Of a stretch of DNA of 64,000 nt, positions 9,083 to 18,121 are shown piece by piece. The translations under genes and the position numbers were made by a program. Position 1 is the stretch's first letter, and every line of letters begins with the position of its first letter. The notes beneath the pieces were generated by a model. The model had not been told where the DNA came from. It was given only the letters and a program-made list of their open reading frames with translations, and ran no database searches. Source of the DNA: Erythrobacteraceae bacterium WH01K (GTDB lineage: Bacteria; Pseudomonadota; Alphaproteobacteria; Sphingomonadales; Sphingomonadaceae); the NCBI GenBank assembly GCA_027941995.1, contig CP115966.1, positions 1,860,001-1,924,000 of the forward strand, read 5' to 3'.

Positions 9083-9877
9083 ATGACTGAAGATCAAGAA
9101 CCATCCCTCACCGCGCCAAGCGGACCGAGTGAAATCGCGCGCCTGCTCGGCATCATGGCCCGGTTGCGAGACCCCGATCGGGGGTGCGAATGGGATCTCG
9201 CGCAGGATTTCAGCAGCATCGCGCCCTACACCATCGAGGAAGCCTACGAAGTCGCGGACGCGATCGAGCGCGGCGCCATGGACGAGCTGCGCGAGGAACT
9301 CGGCGACCTGCTGCTGCAAGTTGTCTTCCACGCGCGAATGGCGGAGGAGCAGGGTCTGTTCGCCTTCGATGACGTTGCCCGGGCGATCTCCGACAAGATG
9401 GAGGCGCGGCATCCGCATATCTTCCGCGATGCGGGCGGTACGATGACCGAGGGGCGCTGGGAAGAATTGAAGGCCGCAGAGCGTCAGCAAAAGGGCGCCA
9501 GCAGCGCCATGGACGGCGTCGCCCGCGCCCTGCCTGCTCTGCTGAGAGCGGAGAAGCTGCAGAAACGTGCGGCCCGCGACGGCTTCGACTGGGGCGATAC
9601 CGAAGGTCCCACGGCGAAGGTACACGAAGAAATCGGGGAACTTGCGGAAGCTCCCGAGGAGAAACGGCTGGAAGAGGCCGGCGACCTGCTGTTTGCCGCG
9701 GTCAACCTGGTTCGCGCTTACGGCGTCCCCGCAGAAGAGGCCCTGCGTGCGGCGAACGACAAGTTCGAGAGGCGTTATCGCGGAATGGAAGAGGCCGCAT
9801 CAGGGAGCTTCGCAACGCTCGATCTCGGCGCACAGGAAGCGCTTTGGCAGCAGGTGAAAGCTGCCGAAGCATCCTGA
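9083..9877 (+). CDS. mazG: Nucleoside triphosphate pyrophosphohydrolase MazG
   Basis: This 264-residue protein converts NTPs to NMPs and pyrophosphate, a housecleaning activity. Two MazG helical domains are visible. The first carries the EExxE metal motif at residues 52-56 and the downstream EELGD at 71-75 within the family context CEWDLAQDFSSIAPYTIEEAYE. The second begins near residue 190 (HEEIGELAEA, then EEAGDLLFAAVNLVR). The length matches the E. coli enzyme. The ATG at 9083 gives the normal family N-terminus and has GGGACAGG upstream; a far longer frame extends upstream through antisense of the amidohydrolase and is rejected. Its stop is 4 bases from the stop of hflX on the other strand. 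Confidence 0.95.
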   Translation: MTEDQEPSLTAPSGPSEIARLLGIMARLRDPDRGCEWDLAQDFSSIAPYTIEEAYEVADAIERGAMDELREELGDLLLQVVFHARMAEEQGLFAFDDVARAISDKMEARHPHIFRDAGGTMTEGRWEELKAAERQQKGASSAMDGVARALPALLRAEKLQKRAARDGFDWGDTEGPTAKVHEEIGELAEAPEEKRLEEAGDLLFAAVNLVRAYGVPAEEALRAANDKFERRYRGMEEAASGSFATLDLGAQEALWQQVKAAEAS

Positions 9878-9881
9878 CCGG

Positions 9882-11171
9882 CTAGAGCGTTTCGAACTGA
9901 CCCAATTCCTTGGGGTTCAGCCGGACCGTTATCAGCCTCATCGGCTGTCCCTCATGTGGCTCGCCGTCGGCATCGTCCAGCACCTCTCCGTGGGCATGAA
10001 GCCAGGCGATCCTTTGGCCATCGCTCGCAGCAATCTGGAATTCGCGCGTGACCGCCTGCGTCGTCAATTGCGCGCCTATGCGGTGAACCAGTTCGTCGAT
10101 CCCTTCCCCGGTGAAGGCAGACAAGGTCGTCACATCGGGATCGTCCGCCGCGATTGCTTCCAACGCTTCGGCGCGCTCTGTGTCCAAAAGGTCGAACTTG
10201 TTCCACACTTCGAGAATAGGAATGGCACTTGCACCATCATCGGCGTCGATGACCCCGAGATCGGTCAACACGTCGAGCACCTGCTTTTTTTGCGCTGCCG
10301 TGGAAGGGTTGGCGATGTCGCGGACATGCAGGATAAGGTCTGCGGCAGTCACTTCTTCCAGCGTCGCGCGGAAGGCGGCAACCAGCTGCGTCGGCAAGTC
10401 GGAGATGAAGCCCACGGTGTCCGATAGGATCGCCTTTTCTACCCCGGGCAGTGAAATGGCGCGCATGGTGGGATCGAGCGTGGCGAACAGCAGGTCTTCC
10501 GCCATCACAGCTTCGCCCGTCAACCTGTTGAAAAGCGTAGATTTGCCTGCATTGGTGTAACCCACAAGGGCAATGACGGGCCAAGGCGCGCGCCCCCGCC
10601 TGTCACGGTGGAGCGTGCGCGTCTTGCGGACCTGCTCCAGTTCACGGCGCAAGCGTCCCATCCTCTGCCGGATCATCCGCCTGTCGGCCTCGATCTGCGT
10701 TTCGCCGGGACCGCCGAGGAAGCCGAAACCGCCCCGCTGTCTTTCGAGATGGGTCCAGCTGCGGACAAGACGGCTCTGCTGGTAATCCAGATGGGCCAGT
10801 TCGACCTGCAATCGCCCTTCGGCAGTGGCCGCACGTTCGCCGAAAATTTCGAGGATCAGTCCGGTGCGGTCGATGACCTTCCGGCCGAGCTTCTCTTCCA
10901 GGTTACGTTGTTGGATGGGGCTCAGTGCCCCGTCCACGACGACCAGCTCCGCCTCGTTCAATTCGCAATCGGTCGCGATACGCTCGACCTGGCCCGAACC
11001 GAACAGCGTATTCGGTTTGACGTCGCGCACCGGGAGGACGTAGCTTTCGGCAATTACCAAGCCGATCGCCAGTGCAAGTCCGCACGCTTCCGCCAGTCTG
11101 CCGTCCGCATCCAGATCGTATCTGACGGAGCGGATATCGGGGCAGACGACAAGCGTCCGCCCGCCCCGCAC
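9882..11171 (-). CDS. hflX: Ribosome-associated GTPase HflX
   Basis: HflX is a GTPase that binds the 50S subunit and splits or rescues stalled ribosomes. The N-terminal glycine-rich domain leads into the hallmark ERQRGGFGFLGGPGETQ (about 143-159), a helical linker, then the G domain: G1 GYTNAGKS at 204-211, G3 DTVGF at 251-255, and NKFD at 324-327. The start given is GTG, yielding 429 residues. Upstream codons read [11 protein letters not shown] in frame, and a CTG at 11204 overlapping the hfq stop has a GAAGG about 9 bases before it, so the true start could be 11 codons earlier. It lies directly behind hfq, the classic hfq-hflX pairing. Confidence 0.95.
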   Translation of the reverse strand: MRGGRTLVVCPDIRSVRYDLDADGRLAEACGLALAIGLVIAESYVLPVRDVKPNTLFGSGQVERIATDCELNEAELVVVDGALSPIQQRNLEEKLGRKVIDRTGLILEIFGERAATAEGRLQVELAHLDYQQSRLVRSWTHLERQRGGFGFLGGPGETQIEADRRMIRQRMGRLRRELEQVRKTRTLHRDRRGRAPWPVIALVGYTNAGKSTLFNRLTGEAVMAEDLLFATLDPTMRAISLPGVEKAILSDTVGFISDLPTQLVAAFRATLEEVTAADLILHVRDIANPSTAAQKKQVLDVLTDLGVIDADDGASAIPILEVWNKFDLLDTERAEALEAIAADDPDVTTLSAFTGEGIDELVHRIGAQLTTQAVTREFQIAASDGQRIAWLHAHGEVLDDADGEPHEGQPMRLITVRLNPKELGQFETL

Positions 11172-11200
11172 AACCTCTTCGCGTTCGTCGTCAAGAAAGC

Positions 11201-11740
11201 TCAGCTGTCGTCGCCTTCGAAATCGTCGGACAGGTCGACAGCCTCAGCCGGCTGAACCGTCGATACGGCGTGCTTGTAGGCGAGCTGAACAAAGCCATCG
11301 CGCTCCAGAAGCACGCAGAACAGGTCATAGGCCGCGATGCGGCCCTGCAGCATGACGCCGTTGACGAGGAACATGGTCACCTGCACCTCCGCCTCGCTGA
11401 CCTTGGCGAGGAATACATCCTGCAGCAGGCGCTGTTTCCGGTTGCCGGCCTGGCTCGCAAACTGGCCCGCGTCCATGGGGGAACCGGGCATGATGGTGCT
11501 GATGGCATGCTTGTAGACCAGTTGCGACTGCCCATCGCGCCGAAGCAGCATCGAAAAATTATCGAACCATGTGACAATACCCTGAAGTTTCACGCCTTTT
11601 ACGAGAAAGACGGTGACCGGGGTCTTGGTCCGGCGCAGCTGGTTCAGGAAAGCGTCCTGCAGATTGCCCGACTTCGTTTCGGCGGGGGGTGAATCTTTTT
11701 TCACGCGCGGGCGTGCACTCAACGTTCTTCCGTCCGACAT
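11201..11740 (-). CDS. hfq: RNA chaperone Hfq with two tandem Sm-like domains
   Basis: A 179-residue protein with two complete Hfq domains in one chain. Domain 1 spans about 26-86 ([22 protein letters not shown] at 76-82), domain 2 about 104-166 ([20 protein letters not shown] at 155-161). By hand they match at 31 of 60 aligned positions. Both keep the proximal-face glutamine (Q28, Q107) and YKHA. Rim arginines R36-R37 exist only in domain 1; domain 2 has Ser-Glu there. The tail from 169 is acidic. Hfq pairs small RNAs with mRNAs; canonical Hfq is a single-domain hexamer, so this one may assemble as a trimer of double units (inference). The start ATG has AAGGAAC upstream. hflX follows immediately. 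Confidence 0.95.
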   Translation of the reverse strand: MSDGRTLSARPRVKKDSPPAETKSGNLQDAFLNQLRRTKTPVTVFLVKGVKLQGIVTWFDNFSMLLRRDGQSQLVYKHAISTIMPGSPMDAGQFASQAGNRKQRLLQDVFLAKVSEAEVQVTMFLVNGVMLQGRIAAYDLFCVLLERDGFVQLAYKHAVSTVQPAEAVDLSDDFEGDDS

Positions 11741-11882
11741 TCTTGTCGTTCCTTTTCTTGGCGGCCACACGGGCGGTCCGCAATCAGGTCGCATGGGAGG
11801 TGCAACCGGCTCGCATGGCGGGACAAGCGCCATGGCTTACTGAACGAAACCGATGCAACGCTGCATCAGTTCCGGTTCCTAT
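11741..11882 (-). promoter_or_regulatory. ntrX-hfq intergenic region with inverted repeat
   Basis: This 142-base gap lies between the ntrX stop and the hfq start, both on the minus strand, and should hold the hfq promoter. A perfect stem, GATGCA (11852-11857) with TGCATC (11862-11867) and a four-base loop, sits 15 bases past the ntrX stop. It could be an attenuating terminator or an operator. No T run follows, so I cannot decide. Confidence 0.35.
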
Positions 11883-13259
11883 CTAGTCATCATTCTTGCG
11901 TTCGGTCATCCCCAAAATCTTCAATTTCCGGTGAAGTGCCGAACGCTCCATCCCGATAAAGCTAGCGGTCTTCGAGATGTTGCCGGAAAAGCGGCGGATC
12001 TGGATCCCGAGATACTCCCGTTCGAAGTTCTCCCGCGCCTCGCGCAGCGGCACGCCCATCAGGGTCGACATGCCCGTTCCACCGCCGATCTTGCCGCTGG
12101 TGACTTCGGCCGGCAGCATGTCGGGTTGCACCTCTTCGATCCGGTCGCGCGGGGACAGGATGACCGTCCGCTCGACGACATTGCGAAGCTGGCGGACATT
12201 CCCCGGCCATTCATACGCCTGCAGCGCTGCCATGGCCTCCTGCGTGATTTGGGGGGGACGTATGCCCTGCTCGGAGGCGTAGCGGGTGAAGAAATGCTCC
12301 GCGAGCGCAGGCACGTCGTCGCGTCTTTCCGCCAGCGATGGGATCGTCACCGGCACGACGTTCAGGCGATAGAACAGGTCTTCGCGGAACCGCTTGTCTT
12401 CGATTTCCTGCTGGAGGTCGCGGGACGTCGACGATACGACACGCACATCCACCCCGATCTGGCGTGACCCGCCGACGCGCACGAAGCTCTGCTCGGTCAG
12501 CACCCGCAGGATGCGTGCCTGGGTTGCCAGCGGCATGTCGGCAACCTCGTCGAGATAGAGCGTACCCCCGTCGGCCTTTTCCAGCAGGCCTGCCCGAACC
12601 AGCTTTCCATCCGCTTCCTCGCCGAAGAGCTCGTGTTCGAACCGTTCGGACGTGATGCGAGCCGAATTGACCGTCACGAAAGCGTGGTTGGCCCTGGGGC
12701 TCCATGCATGAAGCAGCCGGGCGGCCACTTCCTTGCCAGCACCCGCAGGTCCGGTCACCAGAACCCTGCTGCCGGTGTTCGCGACACGCTTCAGCGTAGC
12801 GCGGACCTGGTTGATCGCGGTCGAGTTGCCGGTGAACTCGTCGCTTGCCGATTGCCCTTCACGCAGCTGGACATTCTCGCGGCGAAGACGCTCCGTCTCC
12901 GTCGCCCGGCCTACCAGCATGAGGAGGCGCTCCGCCTCGAAAGGCTTTTCCAGGAAGTCCATCGCGCCGCGCGAAACCGCCGAGACTGCCGTATCGATAT
13001 TCCCGTGGCCCGAGAAGATGATCACGGGGAGTTCGGGTTCGCGCTGCTTGATCGCGTCAAGCACCTCCAGGCCGTCCATTTTGCTGCCATGCAGCCAGAC
13101 ATCCAGCAGCACGAGGCTGGGCCGTCTCTCGTCGATCATCTCCAGCGCGCTGTCGCTGTCGCCTGCGGTGCGGCAGTCGAAGCCCTCGTCGCTGAGGACC
13201 CCGGAAACCAGGTCGCGAATATCTTTTTCGTCGTCGACTACGAGAATTTCGAGAGCCAT
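11883..13259 (-). CDS. ntrX: Response regulator NtrX (NtrC family, lacks GAFTGA)
   Basis: A 458-residue response regulator paired with NtrY. The receiver domain (1-120) has the acidic pair D9/D10, phospho-acceptor D53, S83 and K105. The AAA+ domain follows with Walker A GPAGAGKE at 170-177, a clear Walker B region (LYLDEVADMP), and a C-terminal Fis-type helix-turn-helix (ISKTASFIGMERSALHRKLK). Where NtrC has GAFTGA, this protein reads GEEADGKLVRAGLLE, so the sigma-54-contacting loop is missing. That absence is known for Brucella NtrX, so it is a family trait, and regulation probably does not follow the classical sigma-54 route. It is the fifth gene of the dusB-ntrBCYX run. Confidence 0.94.
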   Translation of the reverse strand: MALEILVVDDEKDIRDLVSGVLSDEGFDCRTAGDSDSALEMIDERRPSLVLLDVWLHGSKMDGLEVLDAIKQREPELPVIIFSGHGNIDTAVSAVSRGAMDFLEKPFEAERLLMLVGRATETERLRRENVQLREGQSASDEFTGNSTAINQVRATLKRVANTGSRVLVTGPAGAGKEVAARLLHAWSPRANHAFVTVNSARITSERFEHELFGEEADGKLVRAGLLEKADGGTLYLDEVADMPLATQARILRVLTEQSFVRVGGSRQIGVDVRVVSSTSRDLQQEIEDKRFREDLFYRLNVVPVTIPSLAERRDDVPALAEHFFTRYASEQGIRPPQITQEAMAALQAYEWPGNVRQLRNVVERTVILSPRDRIEEVQPDMLPAEVTSGKIGGGTGMSTLMGVPLREARENFEREYLGIQIRRFSGNISKTASFIGMERSALHRKLKILGMTERKNDD

Positions 13260-13326
13260 CAGGCATCCATCCTTGCGTGCAGTGTCATCTGTGTCTCGCC
13301 AAGTGTCATGTGCATGTTCGGGCAGT

Positions 13327-15555
13327 TCATTCCGCGGCCTCCTGCCCGGCCATCTGCGGCTGGCGGGCGAAACGCATGGAAACGCGCGTTCCGGTGTCTC
13401 CGTGATCGGCGCGGGCGAAACTCATCGCGCCGCCATGTTCCTCGACAATCTTGTTCACGATGGCGAGACCGAGACCGGTGCCCTTCTCGCGCGTCGTCAC
13501 ATAGGGTTCGAGCAGGCTTTCGCTTTCCATGGGCAGGCCGATACCATTGTCTTCGACAGCAATATCGAGCCAGTTGGCATCTGCGGTCACAGTTACCGCG
13601 ACGCGTCCGCGAAAGTCAGGTTCCGCAGCCCCTTCCCGCGCATCGATGGCTTCGGCTGCGTTTTTCAGTACGTTGGTCATCGCTTGGCCGAACTGGTGGC
13701 GATCGCAGGCGATCTCGATCTGTCCGGCGTCTCTGGCATCGAACCGGAAATCGATTTCGGGATGCGCCACTTCCTGCAGGAATAGCGATTGTCGGACGAG
13801 ATCCAGCGCGTCTTCCTGGCGAAATACCGGCTTTGGCAAGCGCGCGAAGCTGGAAAATTCGTCGACCATTGTCCGCAATTGGCCGACCTGCCGCACGATC
13901 GTGCTCGTCAGTTCATCGAACAGCTCGCCATCCTGCTCGATCTGGCGGCGATAGCGGCGCTTCAAACGTTCTGTCGCAAGCTGGATGGGGGTCAGTGGGT
14001 TCTTGATCTCATGCGCGATTCGGCGGGCGACATCCGACCAGGCGGCTTGCCGCTGATCCAGAAGCTGCCGGGTGATGTCTTCGAACGTAATCACGAAACC
14101 GCCGGCGGCCGCAGAGTTCTTCACCGCGAGGGTCAGGATTTCGCCGCCCTTGTCGAAGCTGACGACGCCCTGCCCTATTCCAGACTGCACCAGCGCGCTC
14201 ATCTGCGGCGCAAGCGCGTCGAGCGACAATCCTTCGGTGCCATCCACCCCGGCAGGCAGCAGGAGCGACTGTGCCGATCCATTCATCAGCAGGATCTGAC
14301 CATCGGAATCGACCGAAATGATGCCGGCGGTGATCGATTCCAGCAGAGCTTCCATGAAGCTACGCCGATCGTCGAGCTGCAAATTGGCGAGCTTCAGGTC
14401 GTCTGTCTGCGATTCGATCTGTGCGGTCATGCGGTTGAATGCACGGTTCAGCAGACCAATCTCGTCGGCCCCCGTGCGACCTTCCACTCGCAGGGAGAAA
14501 TTGCCTGCCCCAACCTTCCGCGCTGCGGCAACAAGATCGGTCAGTGGCTCCACCTGTCGATCCGCGAACCTGAGCGCGAACCACACGGCAAGCCCCACCA
14601 GGAAAAGGCTGACGAAGAAGAGTGCGAGGTTGAAGCGAAGCTGCAGCGCCCTCGCCCGGCTGGTCAGCACGTCATATTGCGACACGACGGAACTTGCCCG
14701 CTCCCACTGACTGAACGAGAGCGCTTCGGAATTGCGGGCATTGTAGAGGTAAATACCGCGCGCAGCATCGATCGGCGCCACCGCCTCGATGCGCGTCGCA
14801 TCGGCGAATACCGCAACAGGTTCCTGGTCGGAGAATACGCCAAGGGCCAGCTCGCCGCGCTCGGCAGGCTGGGAATCCTCTCGCAGATTGAATGCAGCCG
14901 CCGTCGTCAGCGTCCCGTCGGGGAATGCCTGCAACACGGCGGATTCATTGATTTCCCGCCCCTGCATCTGGTAGCTGAAGTCTTCGAGGAACTCCGTGTT
15001 CGTGAGATCGAGCTCGCCCGTATTGGCAAAATAGAAGCGCAGGTCGCCGGCCATCGTGACCGTCTCGTTCGCAACTTCCAGCTGGTTCTGCTCGTAATAT
15101 CCGCGCGCAAGTTCGTTCGCGTTTTCCATCAGGCCACGCGAATTGCCGGAAAACCAAAAATCGACACCCGACTGGAAAAGAACTGCGGCGAAGCCTGCTA
15201 CCAGCAAGGTCGGCACAGCAGCGATCAGCGAGAAAAGGAAAACCAACCTGACATGGAGCCGTGCCGTGCTGCCAGCAGCGCGGCGAATGGCAAGGCGCCG
15301 TCCGCACAGGACCAGCAGGGCCATGGCCGGTATCATGGTACCGACGAGGAGGATCGCGACCTGACCTGTGGGCAATAGCTGGCCGTCCGGCGGGGCATTC
15401 CTGAAAGCCGCCCATGTCGTCGCCATCATGCCGAGCACGGCCGCCAGCGTCACCAGTTCCAGCAGCAGGAACATATTCGCCCGGCGCGACGCCACGACGA
15501 AGCGGCGCATCCAGCGCGGGCTCCTCCGTGTGGTCTGTTGCGCTGCGTCTACCAT
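13327..15555 (-). CDS. ntrY: Sensor histidine kinase NtrY
   Basis: A 742-residue membrane kinase partnered with NtrX. Three hydrophobic segments lie near the N-terminus (about 27-50, 66-84 and 105-127), followed by a long extracytoplasmic sensor region and another membrane segment around residue 310, then a HAMP domain (FADRQVEPLTDLVAAARKV), a PAS region, and the kinase core. The H box RIAHEIKNPLTPIQLA places the phosphorylated histidine at about 515; the N box (NVLKNAAEAI), G1 box (DNGIGLP) and G2 box (KGTGLGLAI) follow. In related bacteria NtrYX senses nitrogen or redox/oxygen state. It sits between ntrC and ntrX with a 67-base gap to ntrX. Confidence 0.95.
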   Translation of the reverse strand: MVDAAQQTTRRSPRWMRRFVVASRRANMFLLLELVTLAAVLGMMATTWAAFRNAPPDGQLLPTGQVAILLVGTMIPAMALLVLCGRRLAIRRAAGSTARLHVRLVFLFSLIAAVPTLLVAGFAAVLFQSGVDFWFSGNSRGLMENANELARGYYEQNQLEVANETVTMAGDLRFYFANTGELDLTNTEFLEDFSYQMQGREINESAVLQAFPDGTLTTAAAFNLREDSQPAERGELALGVFSDQEPVAVFADATRIEAVAPIDAARGIYLYNARNSEALSFSQWERASSVVSQYDVLTSRARALQLRFNLALFFVSLFLVGLAVWFALRFADRQVEPLTDLVAAARKVGAGNFSLRVEGRTGADEIGLLNRAFNRMTAQIESQTDDLKLANLQLDDRRSFMEALLESITAGIISVDSDGQILLMNGSAQSLLLPAGVDGTEGLSLDALAPQMSALVQSGIGQGVVSFDKGGEILTLAVKNSAAAGGFVITFEDITRQLLDQRQAAWSDVARRIAHEIKNPLTPIQLATERLKRRYRRQIEQDGELFDELTSTIVRQVGQLRTMVDEFSSFARLPKPVFRQEDALDLVRQSLFLQEVAHPEIDFRFDARDAGQIEIACDRHQFGQAMTNVLKNAAEAIDAREGAAEPDFRGRVAVTVTADANWLDIAVEDNGIGLPMESESLLEPYVTTREKGTGLGLAIVNKIVEEHGGAMSFARADHGDTGTRVSMRFARQPQMAGQEAAE

Positions 15556-15619
15556 CGTTGCGTGATTACAACAGTGGTGTGACTTCTCGGCAAGGGGAAA
15601 ATTGCAGGCCGCCGCTCCG

Positions 15620-17041
15620 TCAGGCGCGCGTGGTAAACAGTTCGGCGTCTATCGAAAGGTCGCTCAGCCTCTTGCGCAGCGTATTGCGATTGATCCCCAG
15701 CATGGCGGCGGCACGCAACTGGTTACCGCCGGTTCGGCGCAGCACTTCTTCGAAGAGCGGTTTTTCGAAAGCTGCCTGCGCCTTGCGGTGGAGGGTTCCG
15801 GACGGTGGATTGGTTCGCTCCAGCCATTCCGCAATCGCCGCCGACAAGCCCTGCTCCTCGTTCCTCACAGCGGGACGCGCAGCGCTTTCCCGAGAAGTGA
15901 TTTCCTCGACCAGCTCATCGGTAATGACATCCTCGCGTGCCATGATGGCGAGCCGGAAGACCAGGTTCCTGAGCTCGCGCACATTCCCGCGCCATTCGAG
16001 ACGAGACAGGCGGTCGATCGCCTTTTCGGACAGGCCGCGCCTCGGCAGCCCTTCCTCCACCGCCTGCGTCAGGAAGTGGTTTGCCAGCATCCCGATATCC
16101 TCGCGCCGCTCCCTGAGAGGGGGAAGCTCGATCGGAACGACGGCGAGGCGGTAATAGAGGTCTTCGCGGAACGTCCCGGCAGCGATCATCGGTCCCAGAT
16201 CGCGATTAGTGGCCGTCACGATGCGAACGTCGACGGCGACGTCCTGACGCCCTCCGACCCGGCGGATCCTGCCCGATTGCAGCGCCCGCAGGAGCCGGGT
16301 CTGAGCCTCCACCGGCATGTCGCCGATCTCGTCGAGAAATAGCGTTCCGCCATTGGCCTGCTCGAACTTGCCGATCGACTGCGCCGTCGCGCCGGTGAAC
16401 GCGCCTTTTTCGTGTCCGAACAGCTCGCTTTCGATCAGATCGTGGGGGATGGCCGCAGCATTCACGGCGACGAAGGGTCCGGTCTTGCGGTGACCCAGCT
16501 GGTGGATCGCCTCGGCCACCAGTTCCTTGCCTGTGCCGGATTCACCGGTAACCAGAACCGTCAGGTCGTTGCGCAGGACGCGGGCGATCATGCGAAAGAC
16601 CGCCTGCATCGCCTGGCTGCGCCCGACGAGCGGCATTCCGTGGCCCGCCGCGTCGTCGGCCACCGCGCTCGCCCCTTCGCCCGCTGCTTGCCGGACAGCA
16701 CGCAGGAGCTCGTCCAGATCGAAGGGCTTCGGGAAATACTCGAACGCTTCGTTCTCGCTAGCCCGCACAGCCGTGTCGAGCGTGTTCTGCGCCGACAGGA
16801 CGATGAAGGGCATAGACGGCGCAAGGGTCCGCACGGTGTCCAGCGCGGCAATCCCGTCACCGTCTTCGAGCATCACATCGGTCAGCATTGCAGCGTAGGA
16901 CCGTTTCGCCAGCAATCCGTCGCGGTCAGCGATCCCGGTGCAATGTGTCACCGAATAGCCATCCGATTCCAGCGCGGAGACAATGACGGTCGCAATAGCC
17001 GGATCGTCCTCGACCACGAGAATGTCTTTGGGCGCGCTCAT
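15620..17041 (-). CDS. ntrC: Nitrogen regulation response regulator NtrC
   Basis: A 473-residue sigma-54 activator. The receiver domain has D55 as the phospho-acceptor and K105; the AAA+ domain has Walker A GESGTGKE at 166-173 and an intact GAFTGA at 213-218, so it should contact sigma-54. The C-terminal Fis-type helix-turn-helix is clear ([19 protein letters not shown]). It should switch on genes for nitrogen assimilation when phosphorylated by NtrB. Its ATG overlaps the ntrB stop (ATGA), so the pair is coupled. A 64-base gap leads to ntrY. Confidence 0.96.
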   Translation of the reverse strand: MSAPKDILVVEDDPAIATVIVSALESDGYSVTHCTGIADRDGLLAKRSYAAMLTDVMLEDGDGIAALDTVRTLAPSMPFIVLSAQNTLDTAVRASENEAFEYFPKPFDLDELLRAVRQAAGEGASAVADDAAGHGMPLVGRSQAMQAVFRMIARVLRNDLTVLVTGESGTGKELVAEAIHQLGHRKTGPFVAVNAAAIPHDLIESELFGHEKGAFTGATAQSIGKFEQANGGTLFLDEIGDMPVEAQTRLLRALQSGRIRRVGGRQDVAVDVRIVTATNRDLGPMIAAGTFREDLYYRLAVVPIELPPLRERREDIGMLANHFLTQAVEEGLPRRGLSEKAIDRLSRLEWRGNVRELRNLVFRLAIMAREDVITDELVEEITSRESAARPAVRNEEQGLSAAIAEWLERTNPPSGTLHRKAQAAFEKPLFEEVLRRTGGNQLRAAAMLGINRNTLRKRLSDLSIDAELFTTRA

Positions 17042-18111
17042 TTCGCATCCTTCGCTTCGGCAAGATGGATCCGGAACCTGGTCAGACCTGCGCTGCGATC
17101 CCGCTCGTTCGCGATACGGCCATCCATGTCCCGAACGAGTTTTCGCACCAGAGCGAGGCCAAGGCCCTGCCCGCCCTTTTTGGAGGTCACGAATGGTTCG
17201 AATACCCGTTCCGCAATTGCCGGATCGATGCCCGGTCCGTTGTCGCTGACGGTGATCTCGATCGGCAGGGAAACGGAGCGTCCGCGGCCACGACGCAGCA
17301 CGTTCATGACCAGCCCTGTCACATAGCGCGTCCTGATGGTCACGCAGGGATGGTCTTCCCCGGCACAGGCGTCGCGTGCGTTGCCCAGCAGGTTGATCAG
17401 CACCTGCTGCAAGGCATCGCGGCTGGCGATGACCGCGGGCAAGGAGGGGTCGAACTCCTCGGTAAATGTCACCTCGGGTGCGCCTTCCACCGAGCGCACG
17501 ACGCCCAGCGCGTTGCGTATGACCTCGTGCAGATTGACGGGCTCCAGCGGGTCGACCTGCTTGCTCCCCAGCTTCTGCATACGGTCGATCATCCGGGCGA
17601 TCCGGTCGACTTCCGCCGTCACCAGCCGCGCCAGGCCCTGGTCCCCTTCCGGCAGCTTGCGCTGGAGAAGCTGGCTGGCCCCGCGAATGGCTGCGAGGGG
17701 ATTCTTGATTTCATGCGCGAGGACCGCCGGTGCAGCGATATCGGACGGCCGCGGATCGTCCGCCATGTCGGCCTGGCCTGCATCGGACAGGGTGATCACG
17801 CGCCATCCCGGCTCCGCCGATACCGGTGAGATCGTCAGGTTCACCAGCTTTCCCGGCATGTCGCCGATCGTGATACCGCGGGCCGTCAGCACGGCATCGG
17901 GTTCATCCAGCAGCCGTGCAACGCGCTCGTCCACGATATTCGCGGTTTCGCGGAACGGCTTGCCGAGCAGGCGACTCGCGCCCTTTCCCAGAAGGTTCTC
18001 CGTCGACTGGTTCGCCTCGCGAATTATGCCGCTGGGATCGATCAGCACGAATGCGAAGATCAGGCTGGAAACCTGTGTCCGGTGGTCCGGTGCAGCCACC
18101 GGTACGCTCAT
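17038..18111 (-). CDS. ntrB: Nitrogen regulation sensor kinase NtrB
   Basis: A 357-residue soluble histidine kinase without membrane segments. An N-terminal PAS domain (about 15-115) precedes the H box LAHEIKNPLAAIRGA with H133; the N box (INLLGNARDAC), G1 (DNGPGIDP) and G2 (GGQGLGLALVRKLV) complete the ATPase domain. In the known pathway it phosphorylates or dephosphorylates NtrC under control of PII proteins, which are not encoded in this window. It starts 10 bases after the dusB stop and overlaps ntrC by ATGA. Confidence 0.95.
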   Translation of the reverse strand: MSVPVAAPDHRTQVSSLIFAFVLIDPSGIIREANQSTENLLGKGASRLLGKPFRETANIVDERVARLLDEPDAVLTARGITIGDMPGKLVNLTISPVSAEPGWRVITLSDAGQADMADDPRPSDIAAPAVLAHEIKNPLAAIRGASQLLQRKLPEGDQGLARLVTAEVDRIARMIDRMQKLGSKQVDPLEPVNLHEVIRNALGVVRSVEGAPEVTFTEEFDPSLPAVIASRDALQQVLINLLGNARDACAGEDHPCVTIRTRYVTGLVMNVLRRGRGRSVSLPIEITVSDNGPGIDPAIAERVFEPFVTSKKGGQGLGLALVRKLVRDMDGRIANERDRSAGLTRFRIHLAEAKDAK

Positions 18112-18121
18112 TACGGGCGCC

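Noticed and set aside
11201-11740. Duplication due to assembly error in hfq
   Set aside because: The two domains differ at about half of the aligned positions, so this is an old duplication, not a recent artefact.
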